Part shown: piece after piece, positions 49,260 to 60,141 of the stretch
Layout: every line of letters starts with the position of its first letter
How positions within the stretch are numbered: the stretch's first letter is position 1
Assembly (NCBI GenBank): GCA_025403435.1
Contig: CM046348.1
Location: 21,759,899-21,823,898 of the forward strand
Origin: Artocarpus heterophyllus
Taxonomy: Eukaryota > Streptophyta > Magnoliopsida > Rosales > Moraceae
Length of the DNA: 64,000 nucleotides
Direction of reading: 5' to 3'
Position numbers and translations under genes: made by a program
Notes under the pieces: generated by a model
The model's database searches: none
Told to the model about the DNA's origin: nothing
Seen by the model: the letters and a program-made list of their open reading frames with translations, nothing else

Positions 49260-52200
49260 CATTATCAGCACCCTCTAACCATTTTTGTTATTCATTAAGA
49301 TTTGATTGGAAGGTTTAAAATATTTCAAAGATCGTATTATGTATTGCTAGCAATCTGGAGCACATAGTAGATTTGTCCGTTGATGGAATGAAAAGTATGA
49401 CGACACATCATGTATGTTATAACTTCTTTACTTAAATAATAATTTTTGCTCTAGTAATGTCTTTCCATATAGATACTTCATACGTACAAGTTTGTTTCAT
49501 TCTTTCCCATTCTTTATACATTCTAAACTTCATATTAAGAATAGTTTAAGGTCTATTGTATGTATTCATCAGTTTATTTATATGCTGAAGATTATATTAT
49601 TGTGCATTTTATGTTTAATTCTAGTTTTACAGGAGCCCATAAATTCATTATTTAGCATCTTATTTAGTTTATAATATTTTATTACTATATGTGAAAAGTT
49701 TTACAATTTCAGTTCATACCCCATCCGCTCAATATGTATGATTTTTAGCATGTACGTTATGTAGTATTTTTCATGGTTTTATATATGCCTAATGAAAGAG
49801 AGTTTATTTTCTAAGTTGGTTGGTTATTAAATAGAAATAGGGTTGCCACTATAATTTTTTCTCTTTCATTTTATTTCATAATATTACTGATCAATATGAG
49901 TATATGAACACATTAGATTGTAAGATTTTCTCAAACTTTGTCATCTCATAAGATGGTCGCTCTCTAGAAAATTTTTATTCGTAGTTATATTTAAAAAATT
50001 ATCAGTTGATTACAATTTCATTTAATATAATATTGATCAATAACTATTTGTGATATTATGTGTCTGATGTTATTGTTAACATCGTTAAAAACACTATTAA
50101 TTGTCAACTTTATAAGAGTGATTTCAATAATCACTATTTCTTAAATATGTATAGACATTCCCGTAATGAATGTATATTATACCACATTTCGTGAAGATAA
50201 TAATGTAGCTTCTTATTATAGAAACATATTATATGAAAAGACAATTGATTTGTCTAATCAATTTTGCATATTCCTAAAAAAGAATATAGCACTTTTTATC
50301 ATTGTGGATTTTGTCGCACTTATGATGAGATCATGGAAAATAGAATTAGACATGTCCTCTTATTAGGGACTATATAATATGAAATAGCCATCAATTTTTC
50401 CTCATTATTTTTGCATATTCCCTGAAGCGAATATTGCATATATATGATGGCTAAGGGAATTTTATAACCTCTCAACGTCCTTATTATTAGTGAAAATAAT
50501 AAAATACTATCTAGAACATGAAAATATGAGGAAATTTAAAATTTTGTATGATTACACCCTCGACAATAATAAAAAATAGCCACTTGTTATAGAAAGGCTT
50601 TGATATGTACTCGTTGTACGCCTAAATGTCAATACCAAGCCTAAATCAAGGGAGAAAATTTTATCTGTTTGCTATAAGAATATTATTATGACATATAAAA
50701 AGGATATAGTTGTGCATCTATAAAGGACATATCTATAGAATATTCAAAATATAGATGTGATCTTATAAAGCCTAAAATGAGAAATAGCTAGAGAAAGAAT
50801 GGCCTATAAGTAAAAGACGCAAAATCCAAGCAAGTATATACACTAACGCCAAGTATGGTGGACTAACAGTTCAAAGTATTTTAAATATTAAAGCTGTAGG
50901 GTGGAAATAAATATTCATATGAAATATTGCACATGAAAATGTATGAGGTTATAAAATAACAATAAGTTGTTATAACAATAAGATTTTGTAGAAAACTTAA
51001 AAAATATAGTTAACGGTAGTCACATATGATAGATAAGTAATTATATTTTGATAGCTTGACAAAATATATATAATAAGTTCATGTCCGTTTGAAAAACATA
51101 TGCAACAATGTATTAATATTTATAAAAAGTCCTAAAGGGGCTTCATGGGTCTGAAAGATATAAGTTGAAATTGCACGCTTAATTATTAAGATCACAAAGA
51201 TCTTTGTGTAAATGATGTAATCCAGACATGAATGATACCGTTATGTTTTTTGATATAAAGAATGGAGATGCTAGCAAATTAATATCTCCATTGCTTTATA
51301 ATGAGCTCAAACATACTGGATTTGCTATTATTTGTAAAAAAACTCTTGAAGAGATCATAAGAGCAATTTAAGAAGACATATCTCATAGAAAAAAGTTTAT
51401 TTATGCCTGAAAATTGAGATTTACTTAAAAGAATGCTTATCTATAATTTCTCTTACATATAAGGAAATTTTCCTAAATAACTTTCAAGGATATTACACAT
51501 TTTTTATCATTTATTTGATTATATATTTTGAGGATATTCTAAAATAATTCCAAGTCTTGAAATTATATATAGTGTTTTATATATTATCTCAGTATTTAAA
51601 TTTAGTATATTATAGTATGAAATATTATCTAAATAATTAAGTAGAATGACAAATATTTAGCTATAAGGTGCAAAATATTTTATACTCACTTGGAGATGAG
51701 TTTATATACAAATAATTGTCGCACCACCAATTAGGCAATAAATATAAGTAAAGGATCGTTTATGTATACCCATAAAAATAGCCAATATCTTTATGAAATT
51801 CTTTATGATAAATGAGCTTTTAAAGAGTGATAGTTGAAATATTAGCAAAAGTGCTAAAGGTAACAAGTTTAGATAGTCGATTGTTAATATCTTGAATTTG
51901 TTTACAAAAATATGCATCGACTCAATCATTTTCTATCAAATCAATTGTTATTGATTGAACTATGATAGCGGTATAAGATAAATACAAATAATTATTGTAC
52001 TCTTTTTTCCTTGGTCAAGGTTTTTTCTAATTGAGTTTTCCTGACAACGTTTTTAATGAGGTAGTTTACAATGTAAAGAATGATGTACTCTTTTTTCTTC
52101 TCTAGAATTTTTATCCCATAGGGTTTTGCCTAGTAAGGTTTTAATGAGATACAATCTAAAGTGTTGAACATCCAACAAAGAATCTTATAAATTAAATTGA

Positions 52201-53214
52201 CTTATTATTATTGATGTTCACCTTCTATCACCCCCAATGTGTTCTCCAAGGGTTGTTTGATCCCTTGGATAAGGATGTTCTTCCTCTATTGAAGTGAAAA
52301 ATGATCATTAGGAGATATTGAAGAAATTTTTGGTCCAAATAATACTATTAGTACGCTAATGTATTTACTAATGTCACAAGACCTCACACAATAATCTTTG
52401 CTATTGTACTAGCATGATATTGTTCTCAAAGACATTGAAAGGATGTTAAACAAGTATTTCTTTTTCATTGTGAAATATCTTATAATGATATAAATATTGA
52501 TTTGATGTTAAATATTTTTCAATCCATATAAAAGCATAATTAAACGTATGCTACTTGTTTAAATATGATGGTATTGCAATATCTTGGCAATTTATAAGGC
52601 AAACTATTGTCGTTGCATCTTTGAATCATTGTCAAATGTTAGCCATTTATGAGATAGTCATCTTATGCACATTATATTGTTGAGATTTTTACTCCAATAT
52701 ATCCAAGCAACATGTGACCTTTTATTTAGCAAAGGAAGTCTGACAGCTTTACACCGAGAGAATGTAACTTTTATCACCCAAGTTAAGAAGACATAATAAA
52801 ACATATTTCCTAACAGTTCTTTTTCATACATGAGCTCCTGAGGAATGACATTCATTGAATTTGTTCAAGTCACAACTTCAGAAAGTTTTATAGAGATACT
52901 TCCTAGAAGTACGTTTGAGAAATCAGTGCGTAAGATTAGCATGAGTTGACTCAAAGATCGTTGCATATGATTTTGCTAAAAAAGACACGTTGACATGAGG
53001 GGGAGGCTATTGGCTACTATACTCTTTTTTCCCTTGCATAAGTTTTGTCCCATCAGGTTTTCTTAGTAAGATTTTTAACGAGGCAATTCTAAGCCAAATC
53101 TTAAGAGAATAATGTACTTTTTTTTTCCTTCACTAGGATTTTTCTCATAGGGTTTTTCCTAGTAAGGTTTTTAACAAGGTATATATTCTTAAGTGGTGAA
53201 TATCTAAGGGAGAG

Positions 53215-53544
53215 TGTTATGAATAAATTAGTTTAATAGTGTAGATGTTCATATTCCTAACGCCCTCATGAATTGCATTATTTTCACCTTAATGATCATT
53301 ATTGTTAGTATTTTATAACCTTCATAACCTCCTAATTACCACTCTACTAGTATTACTTTGTTGTTGTAACTCTTGACTTTTGGCTTGTCCTACTTTATGA
53401 TCATTGGCCTATATATATGGCCTTTGAGAGCTTGTATTTGTACACAACATGATATAGCGAATAATAAGATTGTTTCTCTCTATTTCTCTTATGTATTTCT
53501 ATTTTATGCTTTACAATTTAGTTTTTTGCATTTGTTTTATAGCA
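53215..53544 (+). repeat. Right LTR of the decayed Copia element
   Basis: The partner of 48935-49259, 330 bp, ending ATAGCA (one change from ATAACA), followed by the AAAGG target duplication. Confidence 0.88.
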
Positions 53545-54976
53545 AAAGGGCTTTTTTTCATTTTTATATACCTTGTAATTTGCGGTTTACCAAAAATCAT
53601 ATCTTGTTTTTTAAGGCGTGAAACATTTTTAGCTTGAGATTACAAATTTATACTCAATTTATACCTTTCTTTGGTCGATAGGATATTTTGATCATTTAAA
53701 AGACCAAAATATCCTCAAACAAAATGAAAAACAAAAATAAAAATAAATTTAAAAATAAAAAAGAAAAAAGATTAATAAAAAAAAAAAGAATGCCCTATCT
53801 TTTCAACAAAAAAAAAAACAAACAAACAAACAAACAAACTTCTCCGCCAATCCCCCTTGTTCTTATCAACAACATCCTGTCCAAATCAGTCCTTCAAAAT
53901 GCTTCTCCATCATCCCTCTTAATCACAACATCCACATTCTTTATATGATTATGAACACAAATTGATATAACTAGAAGGGCCATTATTAAGATTATCCATG
54001 GAGCTAGTTGAGGCCCATTAGGGGCTTAAGCACTTTTTCAAATTTTACATTTTTAAAAATCCCCTATATATGAATATATATTATATTTTGTTTATAGACA
54101 TATAGCCCCCACTAAAAATTTAAAAGTAAATCTTATAGTCCATAAAATCTTTGTTTAGTTTTTAGCCCCCAATGACAATGATTTCTGGCTACGTCAATGA
54201 TTAGGATTATATATATACATTCCTTTGGCTGCAATAAAGAGGTCCTCCTGAAGCTTGTAGTAGAAAGCATGGCAGAAAGAGACCTAAGCAAGTGGGTGTT
54301 GCGGCACCACGGCCAAGGTCATGGGTGACTTTGGGGAGGACTTCCTCAATATAGCCATTACACTTGCCGAAGTCGAGGGAATAAAATTGGGCCAGACCTC
54401 GCAATGGTGTGTGTGGGATTTGAAGATAGACCATTCCTAAACAAAAATCAGAGCAAGAGTATAGACTATGGCTTCACGTGTAAATAAAACAAAAATCATA
54501 AGAGAAGCTTGTCGGATAATAAGGACCACTAAAACTCTTCCTTTTTTGTCTTTCCTTCTTATTTCCCTTCACCTTTTTCATTATCTGTAAACAATAAGGA
54601 CCATGAGGTCAAGCAAATGACCTACCATAAAATTAAGAACTATATATATAATATATGGAATGGCTATTTGGATATAAAATTTGAAAAAAAATAAAAGAAG
54701 AGAATATTGGAGGAAAGGAAGAAAGTTTAGGAGGTATTTGTTAAAAATAAGAAAGGTCTTTTCGTTAGGATTAGTGACACCAGAGTTTATCATAGCATAC
54801 CTAAGCTAGCGCATGACGTGATGGCTTGTTAGATTAGGGCAAAATGAATGGACTGATTATGCGAGGCAGAGCTTGTATTCAAAAGAGGAACAATAAGCTT
54901 ACCAATTCCCATTTTTACAAGGAAGATGGCGATGTTGGGTTTTGTAGTCGAAGGTTTGACACTAGAGTTTTGTAAA
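53545..54976. other. AT-rich DNA, no gene recognised
   Basis: A-rich low-complexity sequence at 53700-53850, including an (AAAC)n run near 53816-53838, precedes a stretch with GCCCCC/GGGGCT motifs near 54010-54180 that resembles old transposon ends. A GC-richer 230-bp patch at 54207-54434 has an open minus-strand frame of 75 codons, but neither strand gives a known protein. Confidence 0.4.
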
Positions 54977-56125
54977 TGTTTAGGAAAACCTACATCGGTC
55001 ATGTAAAAGGCTGGTGATCAGTTTTTAAGCGCGAGAGAAAGCCTTACCCCTTTAGCTAGCATTTGGGGTTGAGAAGGCCCAATTCCATCTAACATTGATA
55101 TCAGAGATAGGTCAACCAATAAGCCTTAGCTCAATCACAAGTGGATAGTGTTTTCTGACTTAGAGCCCGATGTGTGATGGGGGAGAGTGTTGAGGCAATT
55201 CCACATTTTTTGTGGAAAAGGTTGGTACGAGGAAAAGCCTCACCCTTTAAGCCAGATTTTAGAGTTAAGAAGGCCCAATACTACTTAAATCTAGGTTAGC
55301 CAATAAGTCTCATCACAATCTAGGAAAACGGGCTGATGGTTATCCAACTCAAAGCCCGATGTACGATGGGGGGGACTGTTGATGAAATTCCACATCGATT
55401 GCAAAAAGGCTAGTGGCTAGTTTATAAGTATGAGGAAAAGCCTCACCCTTTAAGTAAGATTTTTGGGGATAAGAAGGCCGAATATCACCCAACACTGGTA
55501 TTAGTGCCAAGTTAGCCAACAAGTCTAAGCCCAATCGGAGAAAGTGGGTCAATAGTTATTCACCCTAGAGCCTAATATGTGATGGGGGAAAGTGTTGAGG
55601 AAATCCTACATCAATTGTGGAAAGGGTTGGTAGTCAATTTATGTGAGGGGGAAAGCCTCAACCATTGAGCTAGCTTTTAAGGTCGAGAAGCCCCAATAAC
55701 ACCCAACATTGGTGTTAGAGACAAGTCAACCAACAAGTCTCAACCCAATTCAGGAAAGCAAGTTGATGGTTATAAGACTCAAAGCCTTATGTGTGATGGG
55801 AGAGATTGTTGAGAAAATCTCATATTAATTGTGGAAAGGATTGGTGGTCAGTTTACAAGTGTAGGGAAAAACCTCACCCCTTTAGCTAGCTTTTGTGATT
55901 GAGAAGGCCCAATACCACCCAAGTCTACCACAAAAAAATAGATATTGAAGTGGAACCATCGTTTGGTGTCGGCATCCAACCAACACTAGTATTAGAGTTA
56001 GGTTAGCCAACAAGTCTTAGCCTAATATAAGAAGGCAAGTTGATGGTTTGGTTAGTTTATAAGTGTAAGGGAAAGCATCATCCTTTGAGCTAGATTTAGT
56101 TAAGAAAGCCCAATACCACCCAACA
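54977..56125 (+). mobile_element. Tandem TRIM-like array: five to six short LTRs sharing mini-internal regions
   Basis: LTR-like units of 112-118 bp begin TGTTGAGGAAATYC (with variants) and end CCCAACA. They start at 54977, 55188, 55377, 55593 and 55807, and a sixth retains only its 3' part, ending at 56125. Each clear end is followed by a tRNA-Met-like primer site (TTGATATCAGAG at 55095, CTGGTATTAG at 55495, TTGGTGTTAGAG at 55709, CTAGTATTAGAG at 55986). Each following unit is preceded by a purine run GATGGGGGARAG. The internal parts are only about 75-100 bp and non-coding. This is the anatomy of a terminal-repeat retrotransposon in miniature, joined head to tail with single shared LTRs (period 189-216 bp). 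The unit at 55807 carries a roughly 60-bp insertion. Confidence 0.8.
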
Positions 56126-57367
56126 TTGTTTAGAAAGTACATGTGTGTGCTTTGTTTTACATTGGAAACTAATTGAGATGTGAACTGGTTTATATACATT
56201 ACAAAACCCAAGACCTAATAAGGTTAATCTTTTAGTCTCAAGTTAGACTCTTGAAATATATAGGGCCAATTCCTCCTTGATGAAGCCTTCCCAACAAGTA
56301 GGATAATTAGTTGGCATACCATTTTCGTGAGACCACTAATATTTTTTTATCATTTTTTTGAAACTTTTGATTCATACTATTTTAGACATATAATGTGTCC
56401 AAATTATCCCCATAAAAAATCCTACATAATCTACTAGAAAAAAATAGAGAACAAACTAGATGCAAGCATCTTCCTTTCTCTCTTCCCTTTCTCTATGTTT
56501 CTCCCTTTTTCCCTTTCTCTCCTTCCTTCCTTTCTTTTTCTATCCCCTCTTTCTCTCCTTTTTCACTTTCTTCTTTGTCCTCATTGGTGGCCCTGTGCTC
56601 CGAGCTGATGAAGAAGACAATAATTTTGCAACAACATCCAAAAAGAAGACGACTTGTAACAATGATGGATGAAAGTCAGAGCGAGGAGGTCCATAGGCTC
56701 AACCTCCCGATTGACAACTTTGCAGACCTTGTTAGATCCTACCAAATGAGTTCTTTGTCGTTGCTATCTGGCGAATGATTTCATCTTCCAAATCTGTGGG
56801 ACAAAAAGAGAGTGATCAACAATAGACAACGTGGAGCTTGATGTTGCCAGCATTTTATAGATCAGAGTCCGACAAGTTGATTTGTACCGACAACATTGTT
56901 CGGCATATGGGGGCTGGGCACAACGGCTAAAAGAAAATGCCTAACGACTGGTTTTCTTTGTGTTCTCCAACGGCTTGGGCAAGGAATTGGCTTCTGAGAT
57001 TTTTTTAGGAGTGGCTTTTGAGTTTTTTTATAAACTACATTGATTTATTGTTTGTTTAGTGTTTTACTGAAGCTTATCGGTCATAGAATGTAGTTCATCA
57101 GTGATGGTCTTGAGGTCATTGACGATAGACTCGAGTCATTAGTGACAGACAAGGTCATCGACGATAGACTCGAGGTCATCAATGATAGACTTAGGGTCAA
57201 TTTTGTCTTTTTATTCTTGAAAAGTGATATTTTTTAAATCTTCTCATAATATTTGTATATTTGAAAAGTGATACCAAAAAAATAGTATTTATTAAATTTA
57301 CCCTACAAGTGGTATCACAGCCCACGGTTTGTATGGGTTAAGTAATAACAATCAATTGCAGCTCCCG
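56126..57367. other. Intergenic or old transposon DNA, no gene recognised
   Basis: A pyrimidine-rich tract lies at 56470-56580. Short plus-strand frames at 56460-56672 and 56575-56778 match nothing known. Near 57085-57190, short imperfect repeats of TCATYRRTGAYRGAC-type sequence occur. AGTGGTATCACAGCCC at 57306-57321 resembles a Copia primer-binding site but has no recognisable LTR before it. Confidence 0.4.
57087..57200. repeat. Short imperfect tandem repeat (about 24-bp unit)
   Basis: Variants of TGACGATAGACTCGAGGTCATC follow one another about five times (GTCATTGACGATAGACTCGA, GTCATTAGTGACAGAC, GTCATCGACGATAGACTCGA, GTCATCAATGATAGAC). Translated, it would give a short repetitive peptide, but no long frame contains it. 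Confidence 0.6.
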
Positions 57368-58490
57368 CATTGCCTACCAACGATTTGAAGGATATAGGGT
57401 CAATGAGTTATTTCTTAGGTATACAAGTTCAATCCACCTTTAGTGGTATACATTTATCACAAAAGACGTATACTACTGATCTATAACACAAAGCTAAGCT
57501 GGAGAATGCAAAAGCCATTGGTGCTCCTATGATTGCAAATTTAAAGCTTTCAGGTTTTGACAATCTTGAGATGAATAATCCACAATTATATAGGAGTATT
57601 GTTGGAGCACTTTAGTATGTCATTGTTACAAGACCAAAGCTATCATATTTAGTGAATAAAGTGTGTCAGTCCATGTAGAGACCTCTTAAATCTCACCAGT
57701 AGGCTGCTAAAAGAATTCTGAGATGTCTCAGAGGCACTTTGGATTTTGGCCTACATGTTCATCGGTCGCAGCAGTCAAATTTGATAGCTTTTTGTGATGT
57801 AGATTGGGCTTCAAACCCTGATGACCAATGTTCTACTTTTGGATATTGTGTATTTCTTGGATCAAACATTGTATCTTGGTATTTTAAGAAAGAAGATACT
57901 GTTTCTAGGTCTTCACCAGAGGCAGAATATAAAAGCTTAGCAAATGTAGTAGCTGAGATTACTTGGCAATAGTCCTTACTTGGAGAATTACAGGTCATTT
58001 AAGTTGTGAGACCAGTTGTTTGGTGTGATAATTTGAGAACTGTTCAGCTTGATGCTAATCCTGTTTTACATGCTAGAACTAAACATGTAGAATTGGATCT
58101 CTATTTTGTATGAGAGAACGTTATTCAGAAAGTGCTAGATGACAAGCATGTTCTAGCTCAAGATGAAATTGCAGATGTGCTAGCCAAGCCTGTTTCTAGT
58201 TCTCTGTTTCCTGTACTTAGGGAGAAACTCAAAGTTAAAGTTATTCAACCTTGAGTTTGTGGGGAGCTGTTAGAGAAGAACAATAACATTAGTTTGTTAT
58301 CAGTTAGTTTGTATTCAGTATAGTCAGTTAGTCAATCGTGCCATATGGCACTCTTGTATTGGTTTAGTACAAGTTAGCTATACGTCAGCAAGTATATTTA
58401 AGATTGGATTTTGTGCAGTTGGCTCAATTAATCAAATCTCAAAAAATTCACACAAGACACGTTTTCTTTCTTTCTCAATATTTCTAATAG
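57368..58490 (+). mobile_element. 3' end of a Copia retrotransposon (RT end, RNase H, 3' LTR)
   Basis: From about 57368 the plus strand reads the end of RT and RNase H of a Copia polyprotein: SMSYFLGIQVQSTF, then NPQLYRSIVGAL with a stop, AAKRILRCLRGTLDFGL, then FCDVDWASNPDDQCSTFGYC (frame 57739-57972), [35 protein letters not shown] and DEIADVLAKP. At least five in-frame stops are present. A purine tract GTGGGGAGC precedes TGTTAGAG at 58268, the start of a 223-bp 3' LTR ending TCTAATA at 58490. The 5' two thirds of the element are missing. It abuts the polygalacturonase remnant. Confidence 0.85.
58268..58490 (+). repeat. 3' LTR of the truncated Copia element
   Basis: It starts TGTTAGAGAAGAAC after a purine-rich tract and ends TTTCTAATA, an inverted match to the start with one change. 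No second copy is in the window, so the LTR call rests on position and ends. Confidence 0.65.
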
Positions 58491-59659
58491 GATGTAATAG
58501 GGCCATCTTTTCCAAGATCAATGTCAGAAATTTCCACATTCTTGCATGGAAAGCCACTACTACAAGCAAGGTTTATAGCGAGTGCAGTTGTGTAACCTCG
58601 GTCTGGACCATAGTCTGGACTACTTTTTTTATTATAAACAGTGTAAAATCCTTACATGCTATAGTAATAAAAAAACTGCAGTGTAAAGCTCCCATATGCT
58701 GCAATAAAAATAGTTCTAAACAACGGTTCTAATCACTCTGCCAAACACTCTTCGGTTGTAATCACTCTGCCAAACACTCTTATGTTCTTGAAGCTTACAT
58801 CGCTTATCTTAATTTTTGACGGAACCTGAGAACATAAATCATATTTAGCTATAAAGTCTAATTTTATAAATGATATTGGAGTGTGTGTGTGTGTATATAT
58901 ATATACTAGTTGGGATGTGTTAATTTCCCTTGTATATTTTCACTCTCTCTTCATTGAAAAAAAAATATGGTATCAAGAAAAAAAATATTTGTAAGAACAT
59001 AGCCTTTTTTTCAAGAAAAAAAATATTTTCAAGGCTATAGCCTTTTTTATTAATTAAAGAAAATAGCCTTTTTAAAAGCATTATTTCAACAAGTAAGTTT
59101 TGATTAATTAGGAAAATTATAAATTTTTTAAATATCCAATAAGTGATTGATTGATTAATTGATTGAGTTAATCGTCAATCATTGAATGGTGTCAATTTAT
59201 ATTAACCAATGTCAATCAATGATTTATCTGCTAATCAATATTGACGGGATCTAATTGATGAGCACATCAATAATTTAATAGCCACAAACAATTTTCTTGG
59301 TAAAAAAAAAAAAAAAAGAAACACCAACATTTATTGAAAGAGCTAGCCAAAACTAATTATTTTACTTAATCTGAAAATAAGTAAATAAATTAGAGTACAT
59401 TTGTGTTGCACTGATTCCATGGGCAGTATTCTTGGTCTATAAGGGTAGGATTTCCAACGTTTTCTTTTTAGTGTCCTCAAAATGCATATTTGAGGCTGAA
59501 CCATCATAGGAATTCGGCCATGTTTTTATTCTAACTCCATTAGAGGTATTTTTAATGGTGCAATTTCTAATAGTTACTCTTTTCACGGGGTCTTCTTTTA
59601 GGTACTTTCTAAGACTTCTTACACTTATGCCATGTCTCGGTCCACACGTAACTTTGCAA
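58491..59659 (-). pseudogene. Polygalacturonase (GH28) remnant, C-terminal half
   Basis: Minus-strand segments of a plant pectin-degrading, cell-wall polygalacturonase. The first runs VTCGPRHGISVRSL (the GHG motif, with GPGHG now GPRHG), NCTIKNTSNGVRIKTWP (the conserved RIK motif) and ASNMHFED, from 59659 down to about 59465. A frame change follows, then LIDQEYCPWNQCNT near 59405-59450. An intron leads to VPSKIKISDVSFKNIR at about 58782-58830, and after a MITE-like insertion TTALAINLACSSGFPCKN and DIDLGKDGPIT reach to about 58497. The upstream catalytic NTD and DD motifs are missing: a Copia LTR starts at 59660 in mid-codon. A second Copia LTR ends at 58490 where the last residues should be. 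Confidence 0.85.
58620..58788. repeat. MITE-like insertion inside the polygalacturonase exon
   Basis: The PG frame stops after FKNIR at the complement of 58782 and resumes near 58615. The sequence between contains the AACAGTGTAAAA / CAGTGTAAAGCTCCCATATG paired motifs shared with 48666-48830. At its right end AATCACTCTGCCAAACACTCTT is present twice in shortened tandem copies (58729-58751 and 58759-58781), GAGTGTTTGGC on the minus strand being a hAT-type end. Confidence 0.6.
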
Positions 59660-60125
59660 TGTTGGATCAAAATCTAATTATAGGCCAATATATTAAATAA
59701 ATGTGAATTAAAGGCTATCAAATAAAGTTGCCCAAATAAAAGTGATCAATTTGGGTTTTGGGCTTTTAATGCATCATTAAGTGTGGGCCTCCTATGTGTA
59801 GAGACAAAAAATATAATTACTAATTTTATGATGGGCTAAATTGGTAATTAAGGATAATTGCTAGGGTTTAGCAATTATATAAAGGGGTTGTGGTCCCCAA
59901 GTCAGTACGTATATTATTTTTCTATTACCTATCTACAGAGAGATTACAGAGCATTCTGATAGGGAGGATTTACGTACCAGACTTGAAAAATCCTCAACCA
60001 AAGGACTCAAGAATCACATTCTATCAATGGATTCAGGTTAGCTTCCGCATCTTATTAATATTCTTGATGATTTGACATGAACGATCCTGTGTGATGATGG
60101 TTTTCATCACAATTTTATTCTAACA
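59660..60125 (+). repeat. 5' LTR of the Copia element (466 bp)
   Basis: TG...CA ends are TGTTGGAT and ATTCTAACA. A TATA-like TTATATAAAGGGG occurs near 59874-59886 with a probable transcript start shortly after. The 3' LTR is beyond the window, so this rests on the ends plus the adjoining primer-binding site. Confidence 0.85.
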
Positions 60126-60126
60126 A

Positions 60127-60141
60127 GTGGTATCTAGAGCC
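60127..60141 (+). promoter_or_regulatory. Primer-binding site (initiator tRNA-Met type)
   Basis: GTGGTATCTAGAGCC lies one base after the 5' LTR and matches the usual TGGTATCAGAGC of plant Copia elements with a small insertion. Confidence 0.75.

Larger units (their letters stand above)
48935..53544 (+). mobile_element. Complete but decayed Copia LTR retrotransposon
   Basis: The left LTR is 48935-49259 and the right LTR 53215-53544 (325 and 330 bp). Both start TGTTATGAATAAATTA, and they end TTTTATAACA and TTTTATAGCA. The 5-bp flanks are both AAAGG (48930-48934 and 53545-53549). After the left LTR comes CATTATCAGCACC, a primer-binding-site-like motif known from plant Copia elements, and before the right LTR the purine-rich AAGGGAGAG. 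The interior is heavily mutated. Fragments of the RT/RNase H end can be pieced out near 52340-52450 (LMYL region) and 52590-52640 (AISWQFIRQTIVVASLNH), placing the element in Copia on the plus strand. Several motifs of the CCCATAGGGTTTTGCCTAG type recur near 52115 and 53150. No intact protein remains. Confidence 0.85.

Noticed and set aside
54207..54434. Minus-strand 75-codon frame in a GC-richer patch
   Set aside because: No family recognised on either strand and no exon context; left as unannotated sequence.
55188..56125. Interpretation of the 55-56 kb repeats as a CRISPR array or simple satellite
   Set aside because: Plant nuclear DNA, units of ~115 bp with TG..CA ends, primer sites and purine tracts; a TRIM multimer explains them better.
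57306..57321. Copia primer-binding-site-like AGTGGTATCACAGCCC
   Set aside because: The sequence just before it does not match the 3' LTR at 58268-58490 and has no clear LTR end, so it cannot be tied to the Copia fragment.
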